64,000 bases of DNA from contig CM053143.1 of assembly GCA_028571685.1 (NCBI GenBank), positions 53,065,208 to 53,129,207 of the forward strand. The letters are read 5' to 3'. Below, one piece after another: positions 23,739-33,948 of this stretch; position 1 is the first letter of the stretch; each line of letters begins with the position of its first letter. Made by a program: the position numbers and the translations under genes. A model generated the notes under the pieces. That model was not told where the DNA came from and made no database searches. It saw nothing but the letters and a program-made list of their open reading frames with translations. The stretch is from Heterohyrax brucei. Its lineage: Eukaryota; Chordata; Mammalia; Hyracoidea; Procaviidae.

Positions 23739-24484
23739 TACAAAATAAATGTGATATGGTACAGCATAGTTGCAGTGAGGTACAGAAAGAATGCACAACT
23801 GGAAAATGAACAATGAGGAACCGTCTAGCATCAGAATACAGGACAAGTATAAATATGTTGACAATTACACACCTAGTTTAGATTGGGTTGATTAGAGGTA
23901 ATATACTGACCAACATACATAATATGCACCTACCCCTTTGTTAACTTTCCACAGCTTGTTAACAATTTTAACCATAAAAGTGCCTACACATAACTGTTTT
24001 ATTCTAGAACCACAGGTAAGTAAATCAGTTAAGAACAAAGATCCCAGTTGCAAAAAAGTTTTATAGTTTTTATTGAATGTTTATCATATACATTTACTTT
24101 TCTAATATCTCTATACTGAAGATACAGATCTCACTAATTTACATTAGATGAACCTGGTTGCTTTCTTAACATCACATCACAGAAATGCTAATGCTAGGAT
24201 TTGAACAATTGGGGTGTAACTCAGTTACAACTTACACAAATTATGCAAGCAGCTTGCTGAAAACGAATACTTGAAGTACTTGCTGATGAAAGTCAAAGTC
24301 TACTGTCTTCCAGTATGGATTACAGCTGAATGTGAAAAATCCCACACAATTGTGTAGATGAACAACAGCAATAAAATGAAGACACAATTAAATTTGTCAA
24401 TGACTCAACAATCAACATCCATAGAAGTAGCACTCATAACATTCTTATATAATAATGTTCCCTGGTATATTTCAGCCAAATCTA
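23739..24484. other. Unique DNA with a possible MIR core
   Basis: Mostly unassigned. Around 24165-24215, 'aacatcacatcacagaaatg' followed by 'taggatttgaac' is reminiscent of the MIR core, but too short and diverged to call. Confidence 0.35.
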
Positions 24485-24487
24485 TGT

Positions 24488-24642
24488 GAAAAACCAAACC
24501 AATCCACTGCCACTGAGTCAATTCCAACTCATAGCAACTGATAGAGTTTCCAAGGAGCACCTGTAGATTTGAACTGCCCACATTTGCTTAGTAGCCATAG
24601 CACTCAACCACTAAGCCACCAGAGTTTTTAGCCAAATTTACC
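24488..24642 (-). mobile_element. AfroSINE
   Basis: Complement of a full copy: 'actgagtcaattccaactca', 'gagtttccaaggagcacctg', 'tagccatagcactcaaccac', 'taagccaccagagttttt'. Confidence 0.88.
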
Positions 24643-24934
24643 CATCTTCTTAAATAAAGCAACAAGATCCTCAACAATGATTACAGACAATTCTAGCTTG
24701 GTTCTAAGAAGTAGGATAATAGTTTTTTACGATAGGTGAGTAACCAATTTGATAATCGTATTTCTCTGAGATCTTAAGCTACTCATTAGGGCAATGATGT
24801 TTTGCAGAGAAAATTTCTGTTTAAAAATGCCGTTAGATGCAAAGATTTGTCTTTTTGAGGTGGGCTGCTCTACCATCCACATATAGAATGTGCTCATATA
24901 CATGATTGTCAGCATCATTACCTAAGCTTGCAAT
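24643..24934. other. Unique DNA, nothing recognised
   Basis: Short AT-rich interval between a SINE and a possible LTR. No feature is visible. Confidence 0.45.
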
Positions 24935-25365
24935 GTATCAAGCTAATTGTATCTATAAAGTGTATTTCAAGGAAAGGGCTCACGCAGTTGTAGAGGCTGG
25001 CAAGTCCCAGCCATGGGTGAGTCATCAGAATGGTGGTCTGCCTTGACTCCTGTGGTTGCTGGAGCTGATAAACCCCAAACCGGCAGGTCAGGCAGTAGGC
25101 AGTAGGCTGCCAGCTCATATGTCAAGAACTGGAGGTTAGCAGATAATGAGTCAAAGGCAGGATTGACAGACAGTGGACTTTGCCAGAGATCTGTATATCC
25201 TGGATGCAGGCCACATCCCTAAGTTAACTCCCCTTTCAACTGATTGGCTACTCACATTAGATTACAGAATGGAGGATGATTACATAATATTTGCCAAACT
25301 ACCAAGAATCATGGCCTGGTTAAAGTAACGCCTAACCTTAACTATCACAACTCCCTTTAGGACTA
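24935..25365 (-). mobile_element. Possible MaLR-type LTR
   Basis: Motif order on the plus strand: 'ggctggcaagtcccagccat', 'ggcaggtcaggcagtaggca', 'cctttcaactgattggctac', 'atcatggcctggttaaagta', 'aaccttaactatcacaactc'. It resembles the complement of MaLR/MLT-like LTRs, but the match is from memory and no second copy is present in the window for comparison. Confidence 0.4.
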
Positions 25366-25724
25366 GTGGGATGGCAAAACTGACCATTACCTCAAAAAGC
25401 TCTCCATACAATTTGTGGGCATAGTCCGTCCCCTGCAAGGGTATTTTGCACTTTATCTGATTTATTGCACTTTATTTGAATTATTCCCTCGGGGATTCAT
25501 AAGTGCTTCATTTGAATAGTCTCATCTCATCATTTTGTACAAGTTACAAGACCAAGATAACGGCAATTGGTTGTATCATACTGTGGTGCCTAAAAAACCA
25601 AGTTCAAAGGATACTTCATTTCAATCCCAAGGAGCAAAAGTGAAAAAAGTTAGACTTGATATGTTACACCCATCCTACTTATCTGAGACCCTTGGAGTCA
25701 GATGTATTTATTTACTTAAATTAT

Positions 25725-25925
25725 TCTATTATTTTTATTTATTTTTTATGTTTTTATTATGACTGAGTGAAAATGTACATTCCCGTATAAATTTCCATGC
25801 CCACCTATATGCAGCTCCCACTGCTCTCCCTGCCCGGTGACAGCACGCTATTCCTCTCTGCTCCATACATATCTCATCCTCCCGTCTCCTTTCTCCTCCT
25901 CTCCACTTTCTCCCCTTCCAGCATT
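25725..25925 (-). mobile_element. L1 3' end, 5'-truncated (A/C-type end)
   Basis: Complement of the L1 tail: poly-T, then 'atgactgagtgaaaatgtac', 'ctcccactgctctccctgcc' and 'cggtgacagcacgctattcc'. About 200 nt of 3' UTR only. It closely matches the L1-C tail at 26600-26780. Confidence 0.85.
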
Positions 25926-26282
25926 TTTTAGTTTTTTTTTCAGATTTTACAGAGATAATGTGATACAATTGTTGCATTTTCTATAAAATCTACAAGATCT
26001 GGGGCCGCATTACTGAATTAAACACATTAATATTATTACAAAAAAGTGTATGAATACTGATTTAAAGAAGACAAACAGGCCTTTTAGAAGTATAGTATAC
26101 CTGTACCTGAATTCCAAATAATTCTCAAGAAAAATATTCAGTTAAGGTTGTCTGAGACAATTCAGAGAGAGAGCACTGAAATTTGGCACATAAATAAGCC
26201 CCAAAGAAACATCTGTTACCTTCCTCACCCCAATTTCTGCTCTGCCAGTTGCTCTGCGGAACTCGTCTCCTAGTGTTCTTAG

Positions 26283-26490
26283 CTCCTAGCCCTGGTGATA
26301 CAATCTGGAGTCCTCAACTGCTAACTGAAAGATTGGCAGCTGGAGCCCATCCAGTGACTCCTTGGGAAGAAGACCCGGTGATCTGCTGCCGTAAAGATTG
26401 GATCCTAGAAAACACTGTGAGGCTGTTGTATTCTCTACCATCCAGTTGCTGTGAGTTGAGACTTGGTTTTACGGCACCTAACATTAACAA
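26283..26490 (+). mobile_element. AfroSINE, longer variant
   Basis: 'gccctggtgatacaatctgg' head, 'cctcaactgctaactgaaag', the extra block 'ggtgatctgctgccgtaaag', and the tail 'gacttggttttacggcacct' plus 'aacattaacaac'. Another SINE head follows within a few bases. The stretch 25926-26282 is unassigned. Confidence 0.8.
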
Positions 26491-26492
26491 CC

Positions 26493-26578
26493 GCTGGTGG
26501 CATACATGGTTAAGTGCTATAACCCCTAATCAAAAGGTCAGCAGTTGGAATCCACCTAGGTGCTGCTTGGAAATTCTT
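26493..26578 (+). mobile_element. AfroSINE, 5' part, split by L1-C
   Basis: Head 'ctggtggcatacatggttaa', B-box region 'gtcagcagttggaatccacc', up to 'tgcttggaaattctt' (26564-26578). The rest of the same SINE resumes after L1-C at 33805. Confidence 0.93.
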
Positions 26579-27594
26579 TTTTTTTTATTTTTTTTTATTT
26601 TTATTTTACATAACTGAGTGAAAATGTACATTCACATGTAAATTTACATGCGCCCCTATATGCAGCTTCCACTGCTCTCCCTGTCCGGTGACTGCACACT
26701 ATTCCTCTCTGCTCCATACATGTCTCATCCTCCCAACAGTCTCCTTTCCCCTCCTCTCCTTTCACTCCCCTTCCTCCAGCCAGAGGTCAGCAAGATGATA
26801 TCCTATAGATGTATAGAACCATAAAGTGCTTCCAATATATGGTTACTCTGCATTGCCATGTCCATTCCATTCCTGTCCAAAGAGTGGATCTTTGATATAA
26901 TTTATGGGAACGGGCAACATCAGGGCCGGGGGCCATGCTCTCAGAGGAACCCCAGAACCGCTGGACCATCAATTGAGGTCTTTTAGTGGAGATCTCATGA
27001 TGCACCTCTTTTTATTCTTGTGTTGCAGGTGAGGCTCCTCTCTGTGAGCTCCGTCATGGCTATCACTGGTGGTGGCCGGGCACCCTCCGGTTCTTCCGGT
27101 CCCAGGTCGATGTAGGTACCCACTCTTGTGGGTCTCTCTGTCTTCTCAGTTGTCTTTACCGCATGCCATTTTGGCCCTCGGTGAGCATCCGTTCCTGCTG
27201 AGTTGGGAACATTTGCTGTCTCCTCGGATGGCAGCTTGGCAGCTTTTAAGACCCCAGACGCCACTCACCAATGTGGGGTGCAGAGAGCTCTCTTAGCAAA
27301 ACGCTAGTTGTGCCAATTGGCCTGGGATTCGCCTAAGAGCATGGTCCCCCGCCCCAAGCCCCAGCTACTCTATCCTTGCAGTATTGAGTTAAGATGGAAG
27401 GAGTACTCAAGTTATGCTGAAGTCCACTTAATGTTGTTCTTGTTCTTAATGTGTGCTGTCACGGCTTTCTCCCAACTAGATTTCTAGTAACTACCTAAAC
27501 TAAACCCTCCCCCACTCACCCTCCCTCCCTCCCTCCCCTCCCTTGCAGCTGTCAAAGAGTCTTTTCTTCTATACACGAGTCTGTTTTTGAGATC
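26579..27594 (-). mobile_element. L1-C 3' UTR and A tail
   Basis: About 1 kb from the ORF2 stop to the tail. It contains a strong G tract (27504-27546). The tail itself is A-rich with regularly spaced interruptions (T9 A T9 A T5 A on the plus strand). The A/C-type ending is shared with L1-A. Confidence 0.88.
27504..27546 (-). other. G-rich tract in the L1-C 3' UTR, G-quadruplex-prone
   Basis: On the plus strand 'ccctcccccactcaccctcc' is followed by 'ctccctccctcccctccc'. Read in the L1 sense this is a run of at least five G3 blocks separated by 1-5 nt. L1 3' UTRs commonly carry such tracts. Confidence 0.85.
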
Positions 27595-30500
27595 TTATCG
27601 TAGAGGTCTCATACAGTATTTGTCCTTTTGTCGCTGACTACTCTCACTCAACATAATGTCTTCCAGTTGAAACCAGGTTAGGAGATGTTTCCTGGAATCG
27701 TCGTTATTCTTTATCATTGCGTAGTGCTCCATTGAGTATATGTACCACAGTTTACCTATCCATTCTTCTATTGTTGGGCTTCTGGGTTGATTCCACCTTT
27801 TTGCTATTGTGGACTGTGCCGCAATAAACATTCTGGTGCATGTGTCCGTCGGTGTGAAAGGCCTTGAATCTGTAGGATATATTCGAAGTAGTGGAATTAC
27901 TGGGTCAAAAGGTATATCGATATCCATTTTTTTAAGGAAGCGCCAGATTGCCTTCCAAAGAGGCTGGACCATTTTGAAACCCCACCAACAGTGTAGGAGG
28001 GTTCTACTTTCTCCACAGCCTCTCCAGCATTTGTTGTTTTGTGTTTTCTGGATCATGGCCAATCTTGTTGGGGTGAGATGGTATCTCATTGTTGTCTTGA
28101 TTTGAATTTCTTTAATAACTAAAGATCGTGAACATGTCCACATGTGTTTTTTGGCTGCCTGAATCTCCTCTTTAGTGAAATATCTGTCCATCTCCTTTGC
28201 CCATCGCTTAATTGGATGGTTTATCTTCTTGTTATTGATATTTTGTAGTATCTTATAGATTATGGAGATCAGGCATCGATCTGACATAGAGTTGCCAAAT
28301 ATTTTTTCCCACTCTGTGGGTGTTCTTTTAATTCTATTAATAAAGGCTTTGGATGAGCAAAAGTGTTTGATTCTTAATAGTTCCCATTTATCTACTTTCT
28401 CTTCTGTTGATTGAAGTTTCTTTGACAGATTTTGGAGTCTGTCCTCATTGTGTATTAAAACTTGCATTGTTGTTCCTACCTTTTCTGGATGAGCTTTATC
28501 GTTTTAGGTTTGATATTTAGGTCTTTTATCCAGTTGGAGTTGGTTTTTGTATAAGGTGTAAGATATGGATCTTGATTCAGTTTATTGCAGATGGATAACC
28601 AATTTTGCCAGCACTATTTGTTGAAGATACTGTTTTTACCCCAGTTTAATGTCTTAGGGCCTTTGTCGAATATCAACTGTTCGTAGGCAGATGGTGTCAT
28701 CTCTGGGGTCTCAATTCTGTTCCATTGATCAGTCTGTCTGTTCTTGTACCAGTACCAGGCTGTTTTGACCACTGTGGCTGTGTAGTATGTTCTAAGGTCG
28801 GGTAATGAGAGCCCTCCCAGTGTGTTCTTCTTCTTTAGTCGCACCTTATTATCTGGGGCTTCTTCCCTTTCCAAACAAAATTGGTGATTTGTTTCTCCAT
28901 CTCATTAAAAAATGATGCTGGAACTTGAATTGGGATTGCATTATATAAATAAATTGCTTGGGGTAAAATAGACATTTTCACAATGTTAAGTCTTCCTATC
29001 CATGAGCAGGGTAGGTTTTTCCATTTATCTAAGTCTCTCTTAGTTTCTTGTAGTAAGGGCTTGTAGTTCTCTTTGTAAAGGTCTGTTGTTTCTCTGGTTA
29101 GATTAATTCCTAGGTACTTTATCTTCTTAGGGGCTATCACAAACGGTATAGATTTGATAATTTCCTCCTTAACAGTCTCGTTGTTGGTATAAAGGAATCC
29201 TACTGATTTACTTATGTTTATTTGGTATCCTGAGACTTTGCTGAACTCTTCTATCAGTTTGAGTAGCTTACTTATAGATTCCTTGGGGTTCTCTGCATAT
29301 ACAATCATATCATCTGCGAACAGGGAGATTTTAACTTCTTCTTTGACGATGCAGATGCCCTTTATTTCTTCGTCTTGTCTAATTGCTCTGGCTAGAACTT
29401 CTAGCACAATGTTGAATAGGAGAGGTGACAGTGGGCATCCTTGTCTAATTCCTGATCTCAGGGGAAAGTCTTTCAGTCTCTCTCCATTCAGGATGATGTG
29501 GGCAATTGGCTTTGTATAAATGGCCCTTATTGTGTTGAGGAATTTGCCGTCTATGCCCATTTTGCTAAGAGTTGTTAGCATGAATGGGTGTTGGACTTTA
29601 TCAAATGCCTTTTCGGCGTCAATGGACAAAATCAGGTGATCTTTGTCTTTCGTGTTATTTATGTGGTTAATCACATTAATTGTTTTCCTGATGTTGAACC
29701 AGCCTTGCATCCCTGGTATGAATCCCACTTGGTCATGATGGATTATTTTCTTGATATGTTGTATTCTGTTGGCAAGAATTTTGTTGAAGATTTTAGCATC
29801 TAAGTTCATGAGTGATATCGGTCTGTAGTTCTCTGTCTTTGTTGGATCTTTCCCGGGCTTAGGTATCAGGGTTATGCTGGCTTCGTAGAATGAGTTTGGG
29901 AGTACTTCATCCCTTTCTTTGCTGTGAAATAGTTTCAATAGTATTGGGGATAATTCTTCTCTAAATGCTTGGTAGAATTCTGCCGTGAAGCCATCTGGGC
30001 CCGGACTTTTTTGGGTTGGCAGTGTTTTGATGACCTTTTCAATCTCTTCCTTTGTGATGGGTTTATTAAGTTGTTCTGCTTCACGTTGTGATAATTTGGG
30101 TAGGTGGTATGAGTCAAGGAATTGGTCCATTTCCCCTAGGTTTTCAAATTTGTTAGAGTACAGTCTTTCATAGTATTCTGTTATGATGTTTTTGATTTCT
30201 GTTGCATCTGTGGTGACAACTCCCTTCTCATTTCTAATTTGGGTTATTTGTTTCCTTTCCTGCTTTTCTTTAGTAAGTTTAGCCAGTGGTTTATCAATTT
30301 TGTTGATCTTTTCAAAAATCCAGCTTTTGGTCTTTTCAATTTTTTCAATTGTTTTTCTATTCTCTAATTCATTTAGCTCTGCTCTAATCTTTATGATCTC
30401 CTTTCTTCCGGTGCCCGAGGGGTTCCTCTGTTGTTCTCTTTCTACTTGTTCAAGCTGTAGAGTTAGTTCCTTGATTTGGTTTCTTTCTTCCTTCCCGATG

Positions 30501-31414
30501 TGTGCATTTATGGAGATAAACAGACCTCTGAGCACTGTTTTGGCTGTATCCCATAGGTTCTGGTAGGAAGTGTTTTCGTTCTCATTGGAATCCATGAATT
30601 TCTTTAATTGATCCCTGATTTCCTCTATAACCCATGTTTTTTTGAGCAAGATGTTGTTCAGTTTCCAAGAGTTCCACTTTCTATCTCTGTTTTTTCTGCT
30701 ATTGATTTCAACTTTGATGGCTTTACGATCTGAGAAGATGCTTTGCAATAATTCAATGGTATGGATTTTGTTTAGCATTGCATTATGCCCTATCACATGG
30801 TCAATTCTGGAGAATGTTCCATGTGCACTGGAGAAGAAGGTGTAGTTGTCTGCTGAGGGGTGGAAAGTTCTGTATATATCAATGAGGTTTAGTTGGTTAA
30901 TTGTGTCAATGAGGTCTTCTGTATCTTTACTGAGCTTTTTTCTAGATGATCTGTCTAGTGATGAGAGTGGAGTGTTAAAGTCTCCCACTATTATTGTGGA
31001 GCCATCTAACTCTCTTTTGAGCATAGTCAGTGTTTCTTTGACATATTTAGGTGCTCTGACATTAGGTGCATAAATGTTTAATATAATTAAGTCTTGCTTG
31101 TGTACTGAACTTTTCAGCAATAAATAGTGTCCATCTTTGTCCACGATGGTGGATTTGACATTAAAGTTGATTTTGTCTGAGATTAGAATTGCCACCCCTG
31201 CTCTTCTTTGTTCATTGTTAGCTTGATATATATTCTTCCATCCTTTAATTTTCAGTTTGTTCCTGTCTTTAGGTCTCAAGTAAGTTTCTTATAGACAACA
31301 TATGGATGGGTCATGTCTTTTGATCCAAGATGACACTCGGTGTCTCTTTACTGGAGCATTCAATCCATTCACATTCAATGTAATTATTGATAGGTATGTG
31401 TTCACTGCTGCCAT
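27595..31414 (-). pseudogene. L1-C ORF2 (endonuclease / reverse transcriptase), four lesions
   Basis: ORF2p nicks target DNA and reverse-transcribes L1 RNA. The ATG at 31414 begins 'MAAVNTYLSIITLNVNGLN'. Lesions in order: codon 42 TAA at 31289-31291 (other L1s have CAA for Gln in this 'CCLQE' motif); a 1-nt deletion near 28850, after 'FVWKGKKP'; a TAG at 28614-28616 in place of TGG; a 1-nt deletion near 28480. Between the first and second lesions about 770 codons are open. Endonuclease 'GDFNTPL' is at residues ~144-150, 'RIDHVIGH' follows, and RT 'FADD' is at residues ~699-702 (29309-29320). In the C-terminal zinc-knuckle-like block the last Cys is replaced by Phe ('HCWWGFK'). Confidence 0.93.
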
Positions 31415-31830
31415 TGTGATATGTTTATTTTTATGTTGATGTTTTCTCTGTTGTTCTTATTAGTCTGTTCTGAGACACTCTTTTTTGTGAGTTGATTTTT
31501 CACCTTTTTCAGAACTGGTTTTATAGTTGTTGAGACTCATGTGTTAGATTTCTTGAAATGGTATGATACATCTTTGTTGTGCTTTACAGCTGCCCCTATG
31601 AACCCCCTTAATAAAGTATTTATAAACCCAATTTTAATTACTACCAGTCTTGTCATCTTCCTCTCCATCTGGAAGGACTATAACAACTGTAATACATCCC
31701 TCTTTTATTATGATGACACCATAGTTTTCATGATGATCACTGGATGGCTTCTTTCCCAATCAAAGCTGTGATTTACTTTGGAGCCTTCCCTAAATGAGTA
31801 TTGAGTAGTGTGTCGTTCTAAAATATAAAG
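31415..31830 (-). other. L1-C inter-ORF spacer, about 415 nt
   Basis: No open frame, with stops in all frames in the L1 sense. Homologous to the L1-B spacer. It lies between the ORF1 stop and the canonical ORF2 start, and is longer than the ~60 nt I recall for primate L1. Confidence 0.8.
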
Positions 31831-32790
31831 TTAGTGGTTTCGTTCTTCTAAGCCAAAGCCAAGAACTTCTTTCAGTATTTCTTGTAGTTTGGGTTTAGTT
31901 TTTACAAAGTCTCTGAGTTTCTTTTTATCTGGAAATGTCTTAATTTCATTTTCATGTTTGAAAGATAGTTTTGCAGGATATCTAATTCTTGGTTGGAAGT
32001 TCTTCTCCTTCAAGACTTTGAATGTGTCTTGCCACTGTCTCCGTGCCAGCATGGTTTCTGCTGAGAAATCTGACGAGAGCCTACAGGGTTTTCCTCTGAA
32101 TGTTAGCTTTGCCTTGAGTCTTGCTGCCTTTAAGAGTTGCTGCTTATGTTTCATTTTGTTAAGCTTGATTATAATATGTCTTGGAGTCTTTCTTTTGAGA
32201 TCGATATTGGGTGGCGTACAATATGCATCTGAGATGTCTATATTCTCTTCCTTCATGATTTCTGGGAAGTTTTCTTTCAGCAGCTCAGCAACAATACTCT
32301 CTGTGTTCTCAGATGTCTCACCCTGTTCAGGGACTCCAATTAATCGAAGGTTGTTCCTCTTAATAGAGTCCCACATGCTTCTTAATGTTTCTTCATTTTT
32401 CTTGTTTCTTTTTTCTGATTTCTGCTCAGAGACACTGGCATCAGTAGCTCTGTCTTCCAAGTCAGAAATTCTTTTTTCCCTTTGTTCCATTCTGTTTTCT
32501 TGGCTTTGCATGGAAGTTTCTATGTCTTTGATTTTCTTCTTGATCTGTTGGATTTCAGAGTACTGGTGTTCCATCAGATCAAACAACTTGCTTAATTTTT
32601 CATTTTGTTCTGCTGCATTTTGTATAAGGTCTAGAAGGACTCTGTATATAATCAATTTGTATTCACTTCCTGATGCTTTCAGAAATGTTTCTTCATCTGG
32701 AAAACTCCTTGGTTGCTTTGTTTGGGAGCCTTCTGAAGCCATGAGTGATTGCTTGTATGCCACAATTGTCTGTTGCTTTTTGGGTCCCAT
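31831..32790 (-). CDS. L1-C ORF1p, intact 319-codon frame
   Basis: L1 ORF1p is a trimeric RNA-binding chaperone that coats L1 RNA in cytoplasmic RNPs. The 319-residue frame is uninterrupted, close to the ~340 of the human protein. Layout: basic N-terminus 'MGPKKQQT'; heptad-rich coiled coil at residues ~50-130 ('LIQNAAEQNEKLSKLFDL' onward); RRM at ~145-240 starting 'NNLRLIGVPE'; C-terminal domain at ~241-310 with 'DFSAETMLARRQ' and 'LKEKNFQPRIRYPAKLSF', strongly conserved across mammalian L1s. The ATG at 32790 was chosen because 'MGPKKQQ' aligns with the other copies. No stop or shift is seen, so the protein could in principle be made, although its partner ORF2 is dead. A plus-strand open frame of 301 codons opposite it is a shadow. 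Confidence 0.92.
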   Translation of the reverse strand: MGPKKQQTIVAYKQSLMASEGSQTKQPRSFPDEETFLKASGSEYKLIIYRVLLDLIQNAAEQNEKLSKLFDLMEHQYSEIQQIKKKIKDIETSMQSQENRMEQREKRISDLEDRATDASVSEQKSEKRNKKNEETLRSMWDSIKRNNLRLIGVPEQGETSENTESIVAELLKENFPEIMKEENIDISDAYCTPPNIDLKRKTPRHIIIKLNKMKHKQQLLKAARLKAKLTFRGKPCRLSSDFSAETMLARRQWQDTFKVLKEKNFQPRIRYPAKLSFKHENEIKTFPDKKKLRDFVKTKPKLQEILKEVLGFGLEERNH

Positions 32791-33789
32791 GTGAGTATAT
32801 AGAGGCTGGAAGAGGTACTGTGAGGATGGATTGCAAATGTTTCTCTAGGCTGTCTTCAAATGTAAAGCAAAAGGTATGTGACCAGTTCACAAGTCAGTTA
32901 GGTTTTCAGGTGTAGAAGTCCCTCTTCCTGTCTGACAAAGTAAGCGCCACTGTATCCAACCCCAGATGATAACAAACTAGTTCAGAATACAGCACTGCTA
33001 GTGCCCTGGTGGCTTCTGCTGACAGGGCCTAGCCTTATCCAACACTGCATCAAGTACTGGTTTTGTGATAGAAAAGCGCTCTCTTGTGGGCAGACTCTGG
33101 CTCCCAAGCTAAGAATTAGGTGAAGCTGCGGCCACCGTACCCAAGATGGTGTCTTCCACGCAGGCAGCAGACAGGGGGGCTAAAGGTGCCCAGAGGCAGC
33201 GATTCCTCTGCTTCTGTTGCAGGGCCCCCAATGTAGGCAGCACTATGCAAAATCACCACTTTTCTGACGGAGAAGCGCTGTCCTGTCTGCAGGCGCTGGC
33301 TCCCAGGCTAAGAACGAGGTCCCGCTAAAATCTCGGTACCAACATGGCATCCCGCACCCTGACCATGGAGTTCCGCACAAACCCCACTGAGGCAGCTACA
33401 AAACGAAAGGCTCAAAGTGTCTAGATTAACAGAGTCTCGAGCCTGGCTCTCAGAACATGGGAATTTTGCCGGCCTATCCCCCCAGCAGCACGTCTGAGTC
33501 CAGCCGCCGGGCAAGGCCCAGCTCCGCCCGCCAGCCGAGACCGAGGAAAAAAAGTCAAAACGGTGCGTTTACCTTCTGTCAGTGAGAGCCGGGGCTAGCC
33601 GGGAGCGGGAGTCAGCAAAAGAGAGGAGATTTTTCGCTGAGTGGTATAAAGCCCCAATTAACAGCTCTGTGCCGTGTCCTGAGGCTGATTAGGTGATCAG
33701 AAGGCTCTGTTTGATTGTCAGTTCAGGTCTTGGTTTCCAGAGGGATAGAACGAGACGTGGACTTAGTCCGCCATCTTGACTCCGCCCCC
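32791..33789 (-). promoter_or_regulatory. L1-C 5' UTR (promoter), with internal duplication
   Basis: About 1 kb, CpG-containing in its first half. A block occurs twice: plus-strand 'ggctcccaagctaagaatta' near 33099 and 'ggctcccaggctaagaacga' near 33298, offset about 199 nt, each preceded by a '(g)aaaagcgct / gagaagcgct' segment. This is the same duplication as in L1-A. Promoter role inferred from position. Confidence 0.75.
33766..33778 (-). promoter_or_regulatory. YY1-like site at the L1-C 5' end
   Basis: In the L1 sense 'caagatggcggac' contains AAGATGGCGG, the classic YY1 core, within the first ~25 nt of the element. Human L1 has a YY1 site at the corresponding place that fixes the transcription start. 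Equivalent but eroded sites occur in L1-A (6621-6633) and L1-B ('caagatggtgg'). Confidence 0.7.
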
Positions 33790-33804
33790 TGCTTGGAAAT
33801 TCTT

Positions 33805-33868
33805 ATGCAGCAGTTCTTCTCTGTCCTGTAGGGTTGCTATGAGTCAGAATCAATTCAGTGGCATTTTT
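33805..33868 (+). mobile_element. AfroSINE, 3' part, split by L1-C
   Basis: Continues the SINE interrupted at 26578: 'atgcagcagttcttctctgt', 'gggttgctatgagtcagaat', 'caattcagtggca'. It is followed by the SINE's T-rich tail. Confidence 0.92.
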
Positions 33869-33948
33869 TTTTCTTTCTTTCTTTCTTATTTTTTTTTTTT
33901 TTAATAGTATTAGCAGCCAAACTGAACCACTGCACCACAGGGATCCTT
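33866..33948. repeat. T-rich/(TTTC)n tail plus an inverted SINE head fragment
   Basis: T9, then (cttt)4-5 and T14 up to about 33902. Next comes 'ttagcagccaaactgaacca' and 'ctgcaccacagggatcc', the complement of an AfroSINE head (33911-33948) without its body. Confidence 0.7.

Larger units (their letters stand above)
26579..33789 (-). mobile_element. L1-C: full-length, youngest-looking L1, inside an AfroSINE
   Basis: A 7.2-kb L1 on the minus strand. The poly-T at 26579-26608 is its A tail, and 'ccgccatcttgactccgccc' (33769-33788) is the complement of its 5' end. The 15-bp 'tgcttggaaattctt' occurs at 26564-26578 and 33790-33804, a perfect TSD within AfroSINE sequence. ORF1 is intact and ORF2 has only four inactivating changes. 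CpGs survive in the 5' UTR (about 33260-33790). These are signs of a younger insertion than L1-A or L1-B. The implied first-strand nick on the plus strand is attctt/atgc, close to the usual L1 endonuclease preference. Confidence 0.96.

Noticed and set aside
31889..32794. Plus-strand open frame of 301 codons
   Set aside because: It lies exactly opposite the intact L1 ORF1. Its composition (Leu/Ser/Phe-rich) is what the complement of a Lys/Glu-rich coiled-coil gene gives. A shadow.
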